The position numbers and the translations under genes were made by a program. A stretch of DNA of 64,000 bases from Bisporella sp. PMI_857 (taxonomy: Eukaryota > Ascomycota > Leotiomycetes > Helotiales > Helotiaceae), in contig JAJSPD010000006.1 of NCBI GenBank assembly GCA_021307315.1, positions 868,001-932,000 on the forward strand, given 5' to 3'. The notes under the pieces were generated by a model. It had not been told where the DNA came from and made no database searches. It saw only the letters and a program-made list of their open reading frames with translations. How positions within the stretch are numbered: the first letter of the stretch is position 1; each line of letters starts with the position of its first letter. Shown here piece by piece: positions 12,759 through 23,872 of this stretch.

Positions 12759-13417
12759 GACCTGTTGTATCTACGGAGCGTTTCCAACAATCAAGTATGT
12801 TCCAAGTCAGATAAAATCCGTTTGTCAAGGAACGCTACAGCAGTTTATAACTAAAAATACTTAGAATAACATAGTGGTTGATCCATAACAAGCAATTGAG
12901 ACACAGCAAGCGTGGTATTCATATGATCTGCTGTATTTTCCACACACGAATGTTCACGGTCTAAGACATGGCGCGGAGCCTAAAGGTGGGTTCTAGAATT
13001 GGTCCAAAGAAATGGCTTGTTACTCGACGATGTGCGCTGCAAATATGCCACAGAACAAAATGTGCGGTCCTGTAAGCTGGGCGTTAGTGAAATAGATCTT
13101 CTTGATATCTTTCTGAAGCTGAATCTGCTTTTTGTTTAGCATACGGATTATTCGGTGCTCTAATTGAACCGCTTAGCACAATTTCTTGTGAGATTTCTGC
13201 CTACGAATATGTCATCATGAGGCTTGCAGTGATTAAATTAGACTGATTATGTTACACGAACCAGGGGGTTCAGCTCTACGGCACAGTCTATATCCGGCGG
13301 CTTACGGGCTTACATGACTCTTGCATCTCAGCCCTGGATATGATTTAATTGAGGATAGGCACGATGGTCACCCCAATCGTTTGATCGTCTGCTTCTAATC
13401 TACCACGTGGACGGGAG
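12759..13417. other. Intergenic DNA between two regulator genes
   Basis: No gene seen. Holds the end of the first regulator and the promoter of the second. Confidence 0.45.
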
Positions 13418-15051
13418 ATGAGTGTATCACTGGTAAAAAGATCACGAGCAAAAACTCCTCATGCTCGAGGAGGCTGCCCAACATGCAAGTGAGTTTAAAG
13501 CTGTGACGCAATTCATGCAAGATTCTGACCACCAAAGAAAACGCCATGTGAAATGTGATCAGACAAAGCCTGATTGTAATCAATGCACAAAGGTAGGGTG
13601 GAAATGCGATTATCCACGGCCTACAAATCCAAATGAACAGATTAGGCCACTGGTACCCAAATATTGACACCCCAACTCTACGATCGCTTTCTTTGAGAAA
13701 GTTCGAAAAGAAACAAGAGTACCAAGGCTTTTCTCTTTTCAGGACACGGGTAGCTGCTCAGCTGAGCAGCATGTCGCCTTTTGAGCTCAGCCTCTGGAAC
13801 CACATTGTCCTTCAGGCTTGCGAACCACGTTCACCTGTGACACATGCGGTCATTGCCTACGGTGCCGTGTTTGCAATGAAGGTCCAGAAAGCAAAGGGAA
13901 TTTTTTAATGAGTATGGGAAAGCAATCGCTGCTCTGCGAAATGGTCAGTTTTTTTAACTGATAGCATCGAGGCAGCACCTTTATGCATCGCTAATCAGCG
14001 CCGTCCAGCCTTGTCGTCTAATAACTTTCCTGTACGCGAAGTACTCCTTACAGTATTGTTGTGCACAAACTTTGAGGCACTCATTGGATCTGGTAAATCA
14101 GCGGCTCAGCTCACGCTTCTTGGAGTAAGGTAAGTGAAACTTTGGTTCCCTTTCGATGCTCTACTTCTATGAGAAGATTAAAAAGAACTGACAGATCTGG
14201 CAAGTATCATTGAGCAACATCTATTCTCCAGCAAGAATGATTTGAATCGCGGAAAGAGAGGATATCTCTCGTCGTCACCATATCAGGTTGAAGATGAACT
14301 CGTCCAAGCATTTGGGGTACTAGAAATGTTTGCTATGGAGGACCATGACAACCGTCTTAAAATCACACATGAGCAGTAAGTTGTCTGGTGCAGTTGAAAA
14401 CTAGATTAGAAACCAACATCATCATGAGGCTGATTAAGGAGTCCAATGTCTCAGTTACTGGTTACGTGGTGAGAATGACATTGAGGCATTGCCAGATGAA
14501 TTTGCAACTCTATCAGAAGGCGAGCTCGCATTCAATATTGTAGGTCTGACATCAATGCACTGGATAGCTAGTGTGTCTCGTACTCCACACCCATCTGTGG
14601 AGGAACAGGCAGAGCACTTTGGACTCAACATGTAGTGAAACGCCCTCCTAAATTCAGTGTGTTAGCCGCACTGACAGATATACATTAGACTAAGTTCCAT
14701 GCCGATCTGAACCAAAACCCAACGAGGTAGTGATTCCGCTCGAGGGTCGAGACAAACAGGTACAGAATTATCTGAAATGGGAAAAAGGCGTTCCAGAAAG
14801 TCAAGATTTTAGCAGAGTCTCGGGGTAAACCGCCGAATTCGTTGACGACACATTTTTCAGATATGGGAAGCTTTTGCTGACATTCTCGGCAGGAATCACC
14901 ACAAATTACTTCAGAGCAGCCGTACTCCGCGTCTACTATCTCACCTCTCTCCTAATCGCTGAATCAGCGGGCCAACCCCGCTCATTCGCCACTCAGAGTC
15001 GTGCCAATGTCGTAGACGAAATACTCTCCTACATCCACTCCATTCTTTCAG

Positions 15052-15060
15052 CCTCAGGCC
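15052..15060. repeat. Left target-site duplication of the MULE
   Basis: CCTCAGGCC immediately before the left terminal inverted repeat. The same nine bases recur at the right end of the element. A 9-bp (8-11 bp) duplication is characteristic of Mutator-superfamily transposition. Confidence 0.85.
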
Positions 15061-15086
15061 GGCGAGTGATACACGACCTCCCCCCC
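15061..15086 (+). repeat. Left terminal inverted repeat of the MULE
   Basis: GGCGAGTGATACACGACC followed by TCCCCCC. It matches the reverse complement of 17692-17717 through the start of the C run, where the left copy has two more C residues. Confidence 0.85.
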
Positions 15087-15265
15087 CCTGCACCTGTTGT
15101 AATAGGCAAGCGGTGTAGAGAGCAGCCAAGGTACCAAGCTGTAGTAAGGGGTTGGCTCTAAAATTTTGTACCGTAGCTGCTGTAGACATTTGTTAACCTC
15201 GCTGTCACCACCTTACTGTCGCCACCTTACCATCGCTAGTCGTTGCATCTTTCCAGTTGATCAAT

Positions 15266-17539
15266 ATGTCATTGACTACATTTGCCACCGAAAATCAGGC
15301 TCCTCCAGCAGCTTTAAACATCGATTCCTCCTCGTCAAATGCTGAAGCTTCAATTGCACCATTATCCCTTCCACCACCAGGCTGTTTTAATTCATTCGAC
15401 GACCTTTTTGCTCATACGCAACAACATGCAAAACAAGCTTTGTATGCTTTTATAATTGGTCATTCAGAGAGGCGTAAAGGGCGTATAATTCGAGTGTTGA
15501 ATTGCCAACGAGGAGGCTGTAAAAAAGCTGCTTTTCTTCGACCTGGAGTAAATAGTCAGCACCGAAAAAGAGAAGGGAATACAGCTAAAACTGGGTGCTT
15601 ATTCTCTATTAAAGTAAAGGAACGCTCTGATGGAATATGGGAGCTTTTATACCGCGAAGATCCCAAATACTCAGTTCATAATCACCCTCCTGCAGAACGT
15701 TCAAGCGCTTTTCATATTCATCGACAATTAACTTCAGCTCACCTCGATATTGTAGCTTCTCATCAACTTGCTAGAGTGCCTCCTAAATCGACAATAGCTG
15801 CTTTGCGTCAGCTAGATCCTTCTTTGGAAATCATACCTCGAGATATTTATAATATCAACGCTGAATTGACTCGTACTAAACGAGGTGGGAAGTCACCTCC
15901 TGAAGCTTTAATTGCGCAATTAGAAGCTCAACAAGCTGAAGGGAAAGTGGTATTTGCTATGGAGAGAGATGATCAAGGGCATATCAATTTCCTGTTCATT
16001 GCAGCCGCAAAATCAGTAGAGTATTTGAACAAAAACGCTGAAGTAATATTGCTTGATTGTACTTACAAAACCAACAAATTCGGTATGCCTTTGCTTCATA
16101 TTATGGGGATCGACGGTATGAATCAGACGTTTACAGTTGCGATTTGCTTTCTTGATCAAGAAAATGAAGATTGTTACAACAAAGCTGTACTGCAATTTCG
16201 TCAGCTTTTCGATCAATTTGTGTATCCTTCAATACTTGCAACTGACTGCGATATTGCTTTGATTTCGGCTCTTGAACGTTACTTTCCAGCTATTCGCACT
16301 AAAGTCGTTCTTTGCTTTTGGCACATTCTTAAAAACGTCGCTCTTCACTGTAAAGCCAAGTTCGAAACTCAAGAGCGTTGGGAGCTGTTTCTAAAAGGAT
16401 TTCGAGACGTTGTACAAGCTAAAACCGAGGGCGAATATGAGGATATATTGGCAAGAGTGGAAAGACGATTTTCATTGGAACAACGGCCATCCACACGTAG
16501 GCGTGGCTTCTTCAACACCGCAAGAGATCCAAGAATTGGCTGAATTCGATTTAGAGCGTGAAGCACTTGCTTACTGCATCGGTCAATGGCTAAGTAAGCA
16601 CAAATCGAAGGTCGTACACGCTTGGGTAGATCGATATTTCCATGCAGGAGCACGTACTACGTCGGCTCTTGAAGGAGGCCATCATACTCTCAAAAGCTGG
16701 ATAGGCACTTCTACGGGTGATTTAACAACCGTATGGGAGAGTACGCAGCGTGCAATTGAAGATGAGTTAATCAAAATACAACAGAAAAGAGCAAGAGAAC
16801 GTCAGTCGACACCTATACACCTTTCGAGCTCATTTTACTATGGCGTAGTGAGCCATATCACTAATTTTGGGCTGAAAATGCTATCAGAGCAATACGCTAT
16901 TTATCAACAAAATCAACAATCGCAAACAGATGATTCTCATACAATTTGTACCGGCAATTTCTCCTCTGCGTTTGGCGTACCGTGCTGGCATACAATCAAG
17001 CTCAAAATTGAGTACAATCAAGCTATTCAGCCACTCGATTTCCACCCTCATTATCACTATTTACGACCTTCTCCAGGTGCTGAACCTATTATATTTCCAA
17101 CTCCGATTCTTGATCCTATTAGCTATCAACGACGTCGATCTGCTGAAGCAGAAAAACGAGCACACGTACGCCAATACAATCGACTACGAACTGCACAAAC
17201 AGGAAGGATATTGAGCCAATTTGAGAAATAACACAGCCTTTACGGCACTGCTCAGCTTGTATTGCTTATGGGCATGATAAAGCAACTTGCAAAGGGTGCC
17301 AATCAACTGGCCATACTCGAAGTACATGCCCTAATCAGCCTTCTACGCTTCCTATAAACCGAGATCTGCTTATTTCTAACCCTTTCTCTTCTTTACAACC
17401 AGTCTACGGCTCTGTTTATAGCAGTCAAAATCATCGAAATCACATACAAACTGGAGGGAATCTGCTGCAAGAGGAAGAGCGAGTACCTGCAACTCAATAC
17501 GCCACCGATTTTGAAAGCCAAATAACTCGATTTTTTTAG
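15266..17539 (+). CDS. MULE transposase with FAR1-type zinc finger and two CCHC zinc knuckles
   Basis: First ATG in the frame is at 15266. The N-terminal part (about residues 35-150) carries a FAR1-like zinc-binding fold (CQRGGC ... GCLFSIKVKE ... HNHP). The central MULE transposase domain includes EVILLDCTYKTNKFGMPLLH, SILATDCDIALISAL and KVVLCFWHILKNV, which supply the first two acidic catalytic positions and the conserved W-H. A CTGNFSSAFGVPCWH segment fits the SWIM-type zinc motif. The C-terminus holds two zinc knuckles, CSACIAYGHDKATC and CKGCQSTGHTRSTC, and ends at 17539. The frame switches near 16455 and again between 17225 and 17245, so the protein as written is broken, although each block continues in the next frame. 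It lies inside and in the same orientation as the interrupted regulator gene, and its own promoter presumably lies between 15090 and 15260. Confidence 0.85.
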
Positions 17540-17691
17540 ACTTTTAATACTATATTTGCCATATCCTATTCAATTCAGTTCTTCATTTTTTCTTCAAGTC
17601 ATCAGCTTATTTTGGTGAGCGCCCCACCTAAATAGTCTGATTGGTGGCAGAAAACCAAAATTACAAGGGGGGGGGAGGTCGTGTAGTAAAC

Positions 17692-17717
17692 AGGGGGGAG
17701 GTCGTGTATCACTCGCC
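17692..17717 (-). repeat. Right terminal inverted repeat of the MULE
   Basis: AGGGGGGAGGTCGTGTATCA then CTCGCC, the reverse complement of the left end. A partial extra copy (GGGGGGAGGTCGTGTA) lies about 20 bases inward. Confidence 0.85.
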
Positions 17718-17725
17718 CTCAGGCC
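17717..17725. repeat. Right target-site duplication of the MULE
   Basis: CCTCAGGCC, identical to 15052-15060. Removing the element and one copy rejoins the regulator coding sequence in frame (SASG followed by LPSASS). Confidence 0.85.
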
Positions 17726-18065
17726 TGCCATCTGCTTCCTCCACCTTCGGAAGTCAACTAATGACCGCCGCCTTGGTGTGGAGACTGTTATCCCACTAGT
17801 TTGGGTAGGGCTACGGCTCGGGAGCCGGAGACACGCACGCCGTGCTGCGGATTTGTTACTTGGATGGCCGAGACGGGAACGGAATTGGGATACGGTGAGT
17901 ATGGGACTGTTGTTCCGATGGATGGACCAATTGGAGGAAGACTGGGAGGATACGGCAAGTGGACCGTTCCAAACGGCCTTGAGAAATGTGGAGCTGGAGA
18001 GTGATCCCTTGAAGCGGCTTACGAGGCTTACCTGTGAGCAAATGGATGAACAGGGTGAGATGTGA

Positions 18066-21037
18066 AAAGAACAAAGGTGGTCAAGTGGGTTTTGTGATTC
18101 AGAGAAATATGTAAGAATACTGTATACCTGGTTAGTATACACAAATCTGAATTAGAATCAGCACAGAATGGCTAAAAGATTGTAGCAACGTCTGGAGAAC
18201 CAGAGAATGAGAGGGGAAATTTTCGGGAGGAAACAAAAGCAAAAGCACAACAGGGGAGCAAAAGTTGGGAACACAATGGACTGGCAAGAGAGCTGGTATA
18301 AGGATGGGGAGAAGGATCCACGTAATCTGTTGGAGAGGTTGATGACCAGAGACCAATTGATAAATCATGGCCACTAAAAGATCTCTTCACTTCATTTTAT
18401 GAAAGCCCAACTACAGTCCGAACTGGATATTTCGGAACTCTCGGTTCCGTGCTTATATTCCGATATATAGAGGTTTGCGATATAAGGAGTTCCGAAATAT
18501 CCAGGTCGGACTGTATCAAAAAGCATCATATAACAAATAAAATCTGCATCTTTTAGCAAACATCTGTGCGTCTAAGAATAGAGGTCAAAGTCAAGGTGCA
18601 TATCTTTCTTAGCTCATCTCTACAGAGCATTTGCATAAGCCATGCCACAATTTGGGGCGGGAAAATAAGGTTTGTTCAGTGGGAGGTCTCTACCTAGTTT
18701 GAACATGTCTAAGTACATCAGACTTAGGACGGAAAAACCGCTCCACCAAGCTTGCCAAGTACACATGCACTTGTCCTTGAATTGGAGGTTACAATAATAA
18801 GGAAGAACAAGAGGTTGTCCCCAAATTACATAATTACATAGCCTAGCGAGGGTCGTGGTTTTCTAGGGGGGAAGCTTCGGCACACGACGGCATCTTCGCG
18901 GCCGGCATATACCCTATCTTTGCCTGCCACACACTCTCTCTCCTTCTAAACCTTCGATATATTTTGCGAAAACTAAATTGCCACATCAATAAGGAAACAA
19001 ACTCTGGTAGGTGAGAGGGTATCATCACCTATTCATACACTATGCCAGTTCTGGATTCGACTTCCTCCTAGGGTACTCACTTTATTTTTTGTCTCTCTTC
19101 CCCCCCATTCCCTACAGACTCCATTTCGGGTTGTTTTAATGGAACCAATATTTGCTTCAGAGAACTGCGAGCATCTTTAGCAGGCGCTGAACGGGCTGCA
19201 CGCCGATTTCTGCCTCTTTTGAAGAAATTGTGGATGGGTTTTGTAGGAGGATTGATAAACAAGGATTGCGAATTGCGGAAGGGAGTTGCCTACTATTCGC
19301 AACTTCCGTAAGAGAAAAAAAAACAAGCCAGGAGCTTGAAATAAATGAATGAAAAGATAAAGAAATCGTCTCCAACGGTGATAGGCTACACGATTGTGAA
19401 ATCCTGGTTACAGTAAAGGAGAGTTGCAAAAGTAATTATTTCATTTAGAAAGGATTGTTTGATTCAAATGCACCGTCGTTCTGCTCACACTACTACATAC
19501 AGTTGTTACACTATGTAAAAGATATTAAAATTGTCATCTGAACAACATTTGGCCCTTCCCCGGAGGCATTATCTCCGCAAAGGACATGTCACGTAGCAGA
19601 AGAGCTAATTAATCAGGAGTCTATAATGCAGCCAAAAGCGGGGAATCCTCTAGGACTACACTTCGTCATGTCGAGGAGACTTACTCCTACTCAAAGATCG
19701 ATTATTTCCACGGCTGCTTGGCCTCGAACTGCTTAGAAAAGATAACTGAGCTAATACAGGAAAGCCTTCCCTTCGTGAAAGATGTTAAACATGCATGCAT
19801 CAAAGGCTCACGCAAGGCCAAAAGTTTTAGAGTTTCTAAGAAATTAAGCTGTTTTGTTAATATCCATCCCTTACCCTCGAGACGCCATCTACTGACCTAA
19901 CCCTTTCGACTCGTGTATTGTTAGGAAATGATTTTCCAATACTTTTGAGCTTACTTAGACTCGCATGTTATGAACCTGCCATCGCACCCAAATGACAATA
20001 TGTTCATGTATCCATTGACTTTAGGAGACTCAAAAATATCCGCGTGAATCCGGAACAGAGCCTGTACAGCCAGGTTGGGATTGCCATCCTTGATAGCAGA
20101 GACATCTAAAACTTTCTGAACAAAAGCCGAGGACAATATCGTCCTATCACCTTGTTATTAACTCTCCAGGATTTTATGCAAATGATTTGGGGAACGATTT
20201 TATGTTTGGCAATTCCAACGCCATAAATAGCCTAGATTTGCGGGCAGGTATTGAATCCTTGACACTTCGATCCAGGATTACCATTATCTCTCTCCATGCA
20301 CCTACAAAAGGATCTCCAAGCTGTAAAAGTTCTGGGAGTGGACTTGAAAACCTCAGTCAAGTATGTCATCGATACCTAGAGACTTGCATGTCATGTTCTT
20401 CGTAAGCATCGTCTTAGTCTTTCAAACTTGCTCGACGAAGTGTGGGAGTTTGCAGGAATCAATCACGGAAAATATAGGGACTTCCGCAATGCTAGTAAAA
20501 ATGCACAATTTACATAGAACATTATTGAGAGCTTAATCAGTGGGTAAATGCTTGCGCTAAATGTGGATTAAGTCACTTAGAGATATTGATGCAAATTTAA
20601 CTGTCTCGATTGGCCTCACTCTTTTTTCCAAAAAATCGCTGTTAAACCACAAGAGTACACTCGAATTGCCAGCTCCAAATTATGTACAAGAATATACCGA
20701 ACTTATTTCATCAAGACTTACTTAAGGATGTGCACTCTCCAAAATGCCCAAGCGCTCATGGCCCATATGCTTACGACTCACACAGTGGTTATTTCAAATC
20801 AGCCAAGAAAACCCGTCTACTAGCCAGGTGCAGGAGGACCTATATAACATCTGTATCAGATTGCGACGCACATTTTGGCAAAGAAAGCGAAGTCTACCAG
20901 CGCAAGCTTAAATACGGTGATATCGGAGCTTGTCGTCCTAGAAGCGGTTTGATGAATTTAAGAAAAAAAACCTACCAGCATCAGGACCAGGATCAGGCTG
21001 TGAACCTCCCTGCAGCAGCACCGTTAGTCACCGAATT
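18066..21037. other. Gene-poor intergenic region containing a MITE
   Basis: About 3 kb of AT-rich sequence. Apart from the 100-bp MITE at 18414-18513 I see no supported gene. Open frames at 19157-19429 (minus) and 20682-21053 (plus) have no domain, no consistent composition and no splice support. Confidence 0.5.
18414..18513. mobile_element. TA-flanked MITE (Tc1/mariner- or pogo-type ends)
   Basis: A 100-bp non-coding element with 27-bp terminal inverted repeats that differ at one position. The left end begins CAGTCCGAACTGGATATTTC and the right end (reverse complement) CAGTCCGACCTGGATATTTC; both continue GGAACTC. Each end abuts a TA dinucleotide (18412-18413 and 18514-18515), the duplication made by Tc1/mariner-superfamily transposases. 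There is no coding capacity, so it would need a transposase in trans. No other copy was noticed in this window. Confidence 0.8.
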
Positions 21038-21601
21038 TCATATTCGAATCTGAGGCACGTTTACCGCTTTTGAGCTTCGCCCCGATCTACTACGGCCCTT
21101 CTTTCTCTTTTTTTTCCTCCTCTGCTTCCTTTTCCATGCACGCTGTCTTGCTCTCAAAAGATATACATAGAGAACGCCCATAAGCAAGAAAAACCCGGCA
21201 ACGCATCCGGCAATGATGCCCGCGAGGTTTTGTGCCGACACGCCTGGGATGTAAACCTTTTGTGGCGCTACCGTCTGGTATGAGAGCGGTGGGGTTGTTG
21301 ATGTGGGAAGGGTACTTCCAAGCAGGACTACTGTCGTTTGTGTGCCGGAAATGGATGATAGGGGGAGAGTAAGGTAGTCTGGTTCATCTCGTGGATCTAT
21401 TGAACTGGCTATATGCGGTAGATTCGGAGTAGGCGTAGGTCTCGCCGTCTTCTGACTTCCTTTTGGTAAGCCATCGCTTTTCGGGGTGCCAGCTCTATCT
21501 GTACGAATAAACGGCGACATAGGCTGGCGCGGACAACGATCTGCCTCTGATACACTCAATACACACAATGACCTACAAAAATATTTCTTTGAATGCTCCA
21601 C
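21038..21601 (-). CDS. Small single-pass membrane protein, function unknown
   Basis: 187 residues on the minus strand. The first 120 residues are polar, Pro/Thr/Ser-rich and probably extracytoplasmic. A glycine-rich helix (about residues 125-149: LAGIIAGCVAGFFLLMGVLY) is followed by a strongly basic juxtamembrane segment (RKQRRKKKRKKGR). This positive stretch predicts a cytosolic C-terminus, as in type I orientation. No signal peptide is obvious at 21601, and a possible splice acceptor (TTTTTGTAG) just downstream suggests that the real first exon lies farther upstream. The general design resembles the protein at 42961-43593, but the two share no clear sequence identity. I cannot assign a function. 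Confidence 0.5.
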   Translation of the reverse strand: MEHSKKYFCRSLCVLSVSEADRCPRQPMSPFIRTDRAGTPKSDGLPKGSQKTARPTPTPNLPHIASSIDPRDEPDYLTLPLSSISGTQTTVVLLGSTLPTSTTPPLSYQTVAPQKVYIPGVSAQNLAGIIAGCVAGFFLLMGVLYVYLLRARQRAWKRKQRRKKKRKKGRSRSGRSSKAVNVPQIRI

Positions 21602-23872
21602 ATCATCTCAAACATACCATATAGATATATTTCAAGAATACCTTCAGCCTCAAAATTGCTGATTGGTGCGCAGAGCGCAATTTACCCGGCCGGAAGGATG
21701 TGTGGAGAACAGCCTCATGTGGCGATTCGCTAGCAACGGTTTTCAGGGCTCGTGTACCCCACGCCCCATGCCCAACGTCACACAACCAAAAGCTTTCTTT
21801 TAGGGGTGGGGCATCGAGACTAGCGCGAGGAGTATGGGCTTTGGGAAACGTATGGCTGCCGTGGGATCTATTGGCGTGATGTGGGGGATGGAGGCTGGGA
21901 TTTGACGTCTATTCGCTTGGAAAAGGAGAATGCATGTGTTGTAGCTCTTACCCCGGACTTCAGGTTTGAACTAGTTAAGCCTTATCTAAAAGTGAAAGGG
22001 AGTGGAATCCCTCAGGTTTTAAGGAAGATATTTATCTTTTAGAGTGCTATGTTAACATGAAGTGCTGGAGCATTCGTGCCCTCTTTTTATAAGAAGCGTC
22101 CATACATGCTAAGCATCTAGGCATTCAAGCCTACAGCCAACCGCATAAATCTCCAAACTTATACAATGAAGGCTCTCGCCACCCTTCCTTCATTAGAGGC
22201 TGCCATGCAGCTGTGCCACCTTTCAATAACAGAAGCAAAGTTACAAAGCACTAAGATCAATCTCTTCTTAAACACATTTACCATACATAGAGTGGCCACC
22301 CGAGATATAGACGAAACTGTTGTTGACAGTACTCGCTTGAATAAAGAGGAAGGAATGCAAAGGGTTCTGTAACAGTATGCTCCGTCTCCCAGACGACTGC
22401 CGTGGCCGAAGCTTACAAATGATACGGCAAACCATAGCCCTAAAAAAACGAAGGCCAGGATTTAGCTTACTTAAACCCAATATAAACGCCTGGAAATTTT
22501 TGGCTGTTTGCTATTGTTTTTTATACTCCTTATACACGTAAGTGAATTCTCTACTATAATATTCACTTCATCTAGTGGTGATAATCGCCAGGTGGCCTAA
22601 TTGATTTTCGGAAAGGAACCATCCAATTCTGCATCGCTCTATCGTCTCCTGCATTCTTACGCCTTCCCCGCTAATGGTTTTCCATTCAGAATACTTTTTC
22701 CAACGATCTTCAATCCTTCGAAATGTTTGTATAGATCATAAACACGTGCTGTATTGATAACGATTTTAATTAGCTAATTGCAACAATCGCCGTACTCATA
22801 GAAAAGGCTCTTCTCAGCTGCAGAAGGGCATCCGGAGACCTCGAGTACATTTATTCTCGCTGTATTATTTCAACGTCGACAGAAATACCCGGCTCCCTTT
22901 CTCCTCCTCCCTTCGATGAATCAGATATCTGCGTCTCCAATACAATATACGCTACATCTGGCATTGATGCGTGCAGTTACACCACTGCAGCCAACAGCAT
23001 ATTTGCCGTTGCATTGTATGCAAGCAATGATGCAATTTTCAACCGATTCAATTATTGCAGGCGGCGCTGTGCTTTGCTTTCCACGGGCCCGCAACGGCGC
23101 ATATAAATTGAAGATTGAGGATATTTACGTTGGGGAGTCGAGAGCTATGCAGCTAGTTAACTGAAATCTGGAGAATTACACCAGCCTAATCCATGGATGA
23201 ACTACGAATGCAGCAGCTTCCATACTGTCGGTTAAGTTTTGGCTTCATTCCGTGTCCAGCTCCGTAGAATGGCTTGTATACCTACGAAACACCGAGTTCT
23301 AGAGACGCTGTAATCCTAATGTGGCAAATGGATACAAGTCCTTCCCAATCGCAGCACCAGAGAATCTACTGTAGCCCAGGGAACGACTTTAAACTGTGGC
23401 AAATGGGATATTGGAATCTAGGATGAGACTTATTAGCGATATGCATAGGAGATTATCGCCTTGTTATTGCGGATCGATCTATCTCTTAGAAATGATACAG
23501 CTGGATGTAACGGGATGTTTGACGGTAGGGTCGGCTTACTACACCGAACCGACATATGGCTGGCAGAACGCCACTGAGCTGGTGCTGGAAAGGAGGTGAT
23601 CCGCCGTATTTTAACGGATGTATTGTAAAGTGTCTCATTACATGGAGCAATTGGATGCGGAACCAATTTTCAATTGTGAAACACTGATTGTGTCTCCAAG
23701 ACCATGGTTGAGAGGCTCGGTTTTGATGCGCGTGATGGCTGAGTGTCAATTTCCTTTCGCTGACCTTCCCATATTAAGTCCGATTAACTTTAATAAGCAA
23801 TAAATAATCTCGGAAGTACCTATTAATTTAACACAATACAATGAATTAAAAGAAGGACTAATTAAAGAATTA
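21602..23872. other. Gene-poor intergenic region
   Basis: AT-rich with scattered short open frames (22166-22372, 22916-23164, 23396-23803) in changing frames and without recognisable motifs. Could hide a decayed gene, but I see nothing I can support. Confidence 0.45.

Larger units (their letters stand above)
15061..17717 (+). mobile_element. Mutator-like (MULE) DNA transposon
   Basis: A complete cut-and-paste element of about 2.66 kb bounded by inverted repeats. The left end at 15061 reads GGCGAGTGATACACGACC followed by a C run. The right end at 17692-17717 is its reverse complement. A second, shorter copy of the AGGTCGTGTA segment precedes the right end (about 17675). Both ends are flanked by CCTCAGGCC. 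The last C of the right repeat doubles as the first base of the duplication, so the boundary is ambiguous by one base. The single internal gene encodes a FAR1/MULE-type transposase. The near-identical inverted repeats (differing only in C-run length) and the intact host reading frame beyond the right end suggest a fairly recent insertion (inference). Confidence 0.88.
13418..18065 (+). pseudogene. Zn2Cys6 transcription factor gene split by a MULE insertion
   Basis: The first exon (13418-13488) encodes a basic leader and GGCPTC. A 49-nt intron (13489-13537) joins it to KKRHVKCDQTKPDCNQC and WKCDYP, completing CX2CX6CX5CX2CX6C. Downstream blocks match the fungal TF2-type regulatory domain: RVAAQLSSMSPFELSLWN, VREVLLTVLLCTNFEALIG, VEDELVQAFGVLEMFAMED, and NYFRAAVLRVYYLTSLLIAE. 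The gene breaks at 15060, where a 2.66-kb DNA transposon begins. Beyond the element the missing C-terminus resumes (VETVIPLVWVGLRLGSRRHA, LLLGWPRRERNWDTVSMG, RWMDQLEEDW) and ends at 18065. The element and the 9-bp duplication account exactly for the break. Additional single-base frame changes (near 13650 and 17765) and probable introns near 13950, 14130 and 14380 are present. The allele as written cannot encode the full regulator. Confidence 0.78.

Noticed and set aside
18132..18390. Minus-strand open frames after the MULE
   Set aside because: Short, low-complexity and overlapping in two frames; no gene support.
20682..21053. Plus-strand open frame of 123 codons
   Set aside because: Composition is irregular and it has no motif or splice support; it slightly overlaps the 3' end of the minus-strand membrane protein gene.
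23592..23608. Match to the reverse complement of the bacterial 16S rRNA 3' end (AAGGAGGTGATCC)
   Set aside because: Only about 14 bases match, with no rRNA flank; chance or coincidental similarity in a fungal intergenic region.
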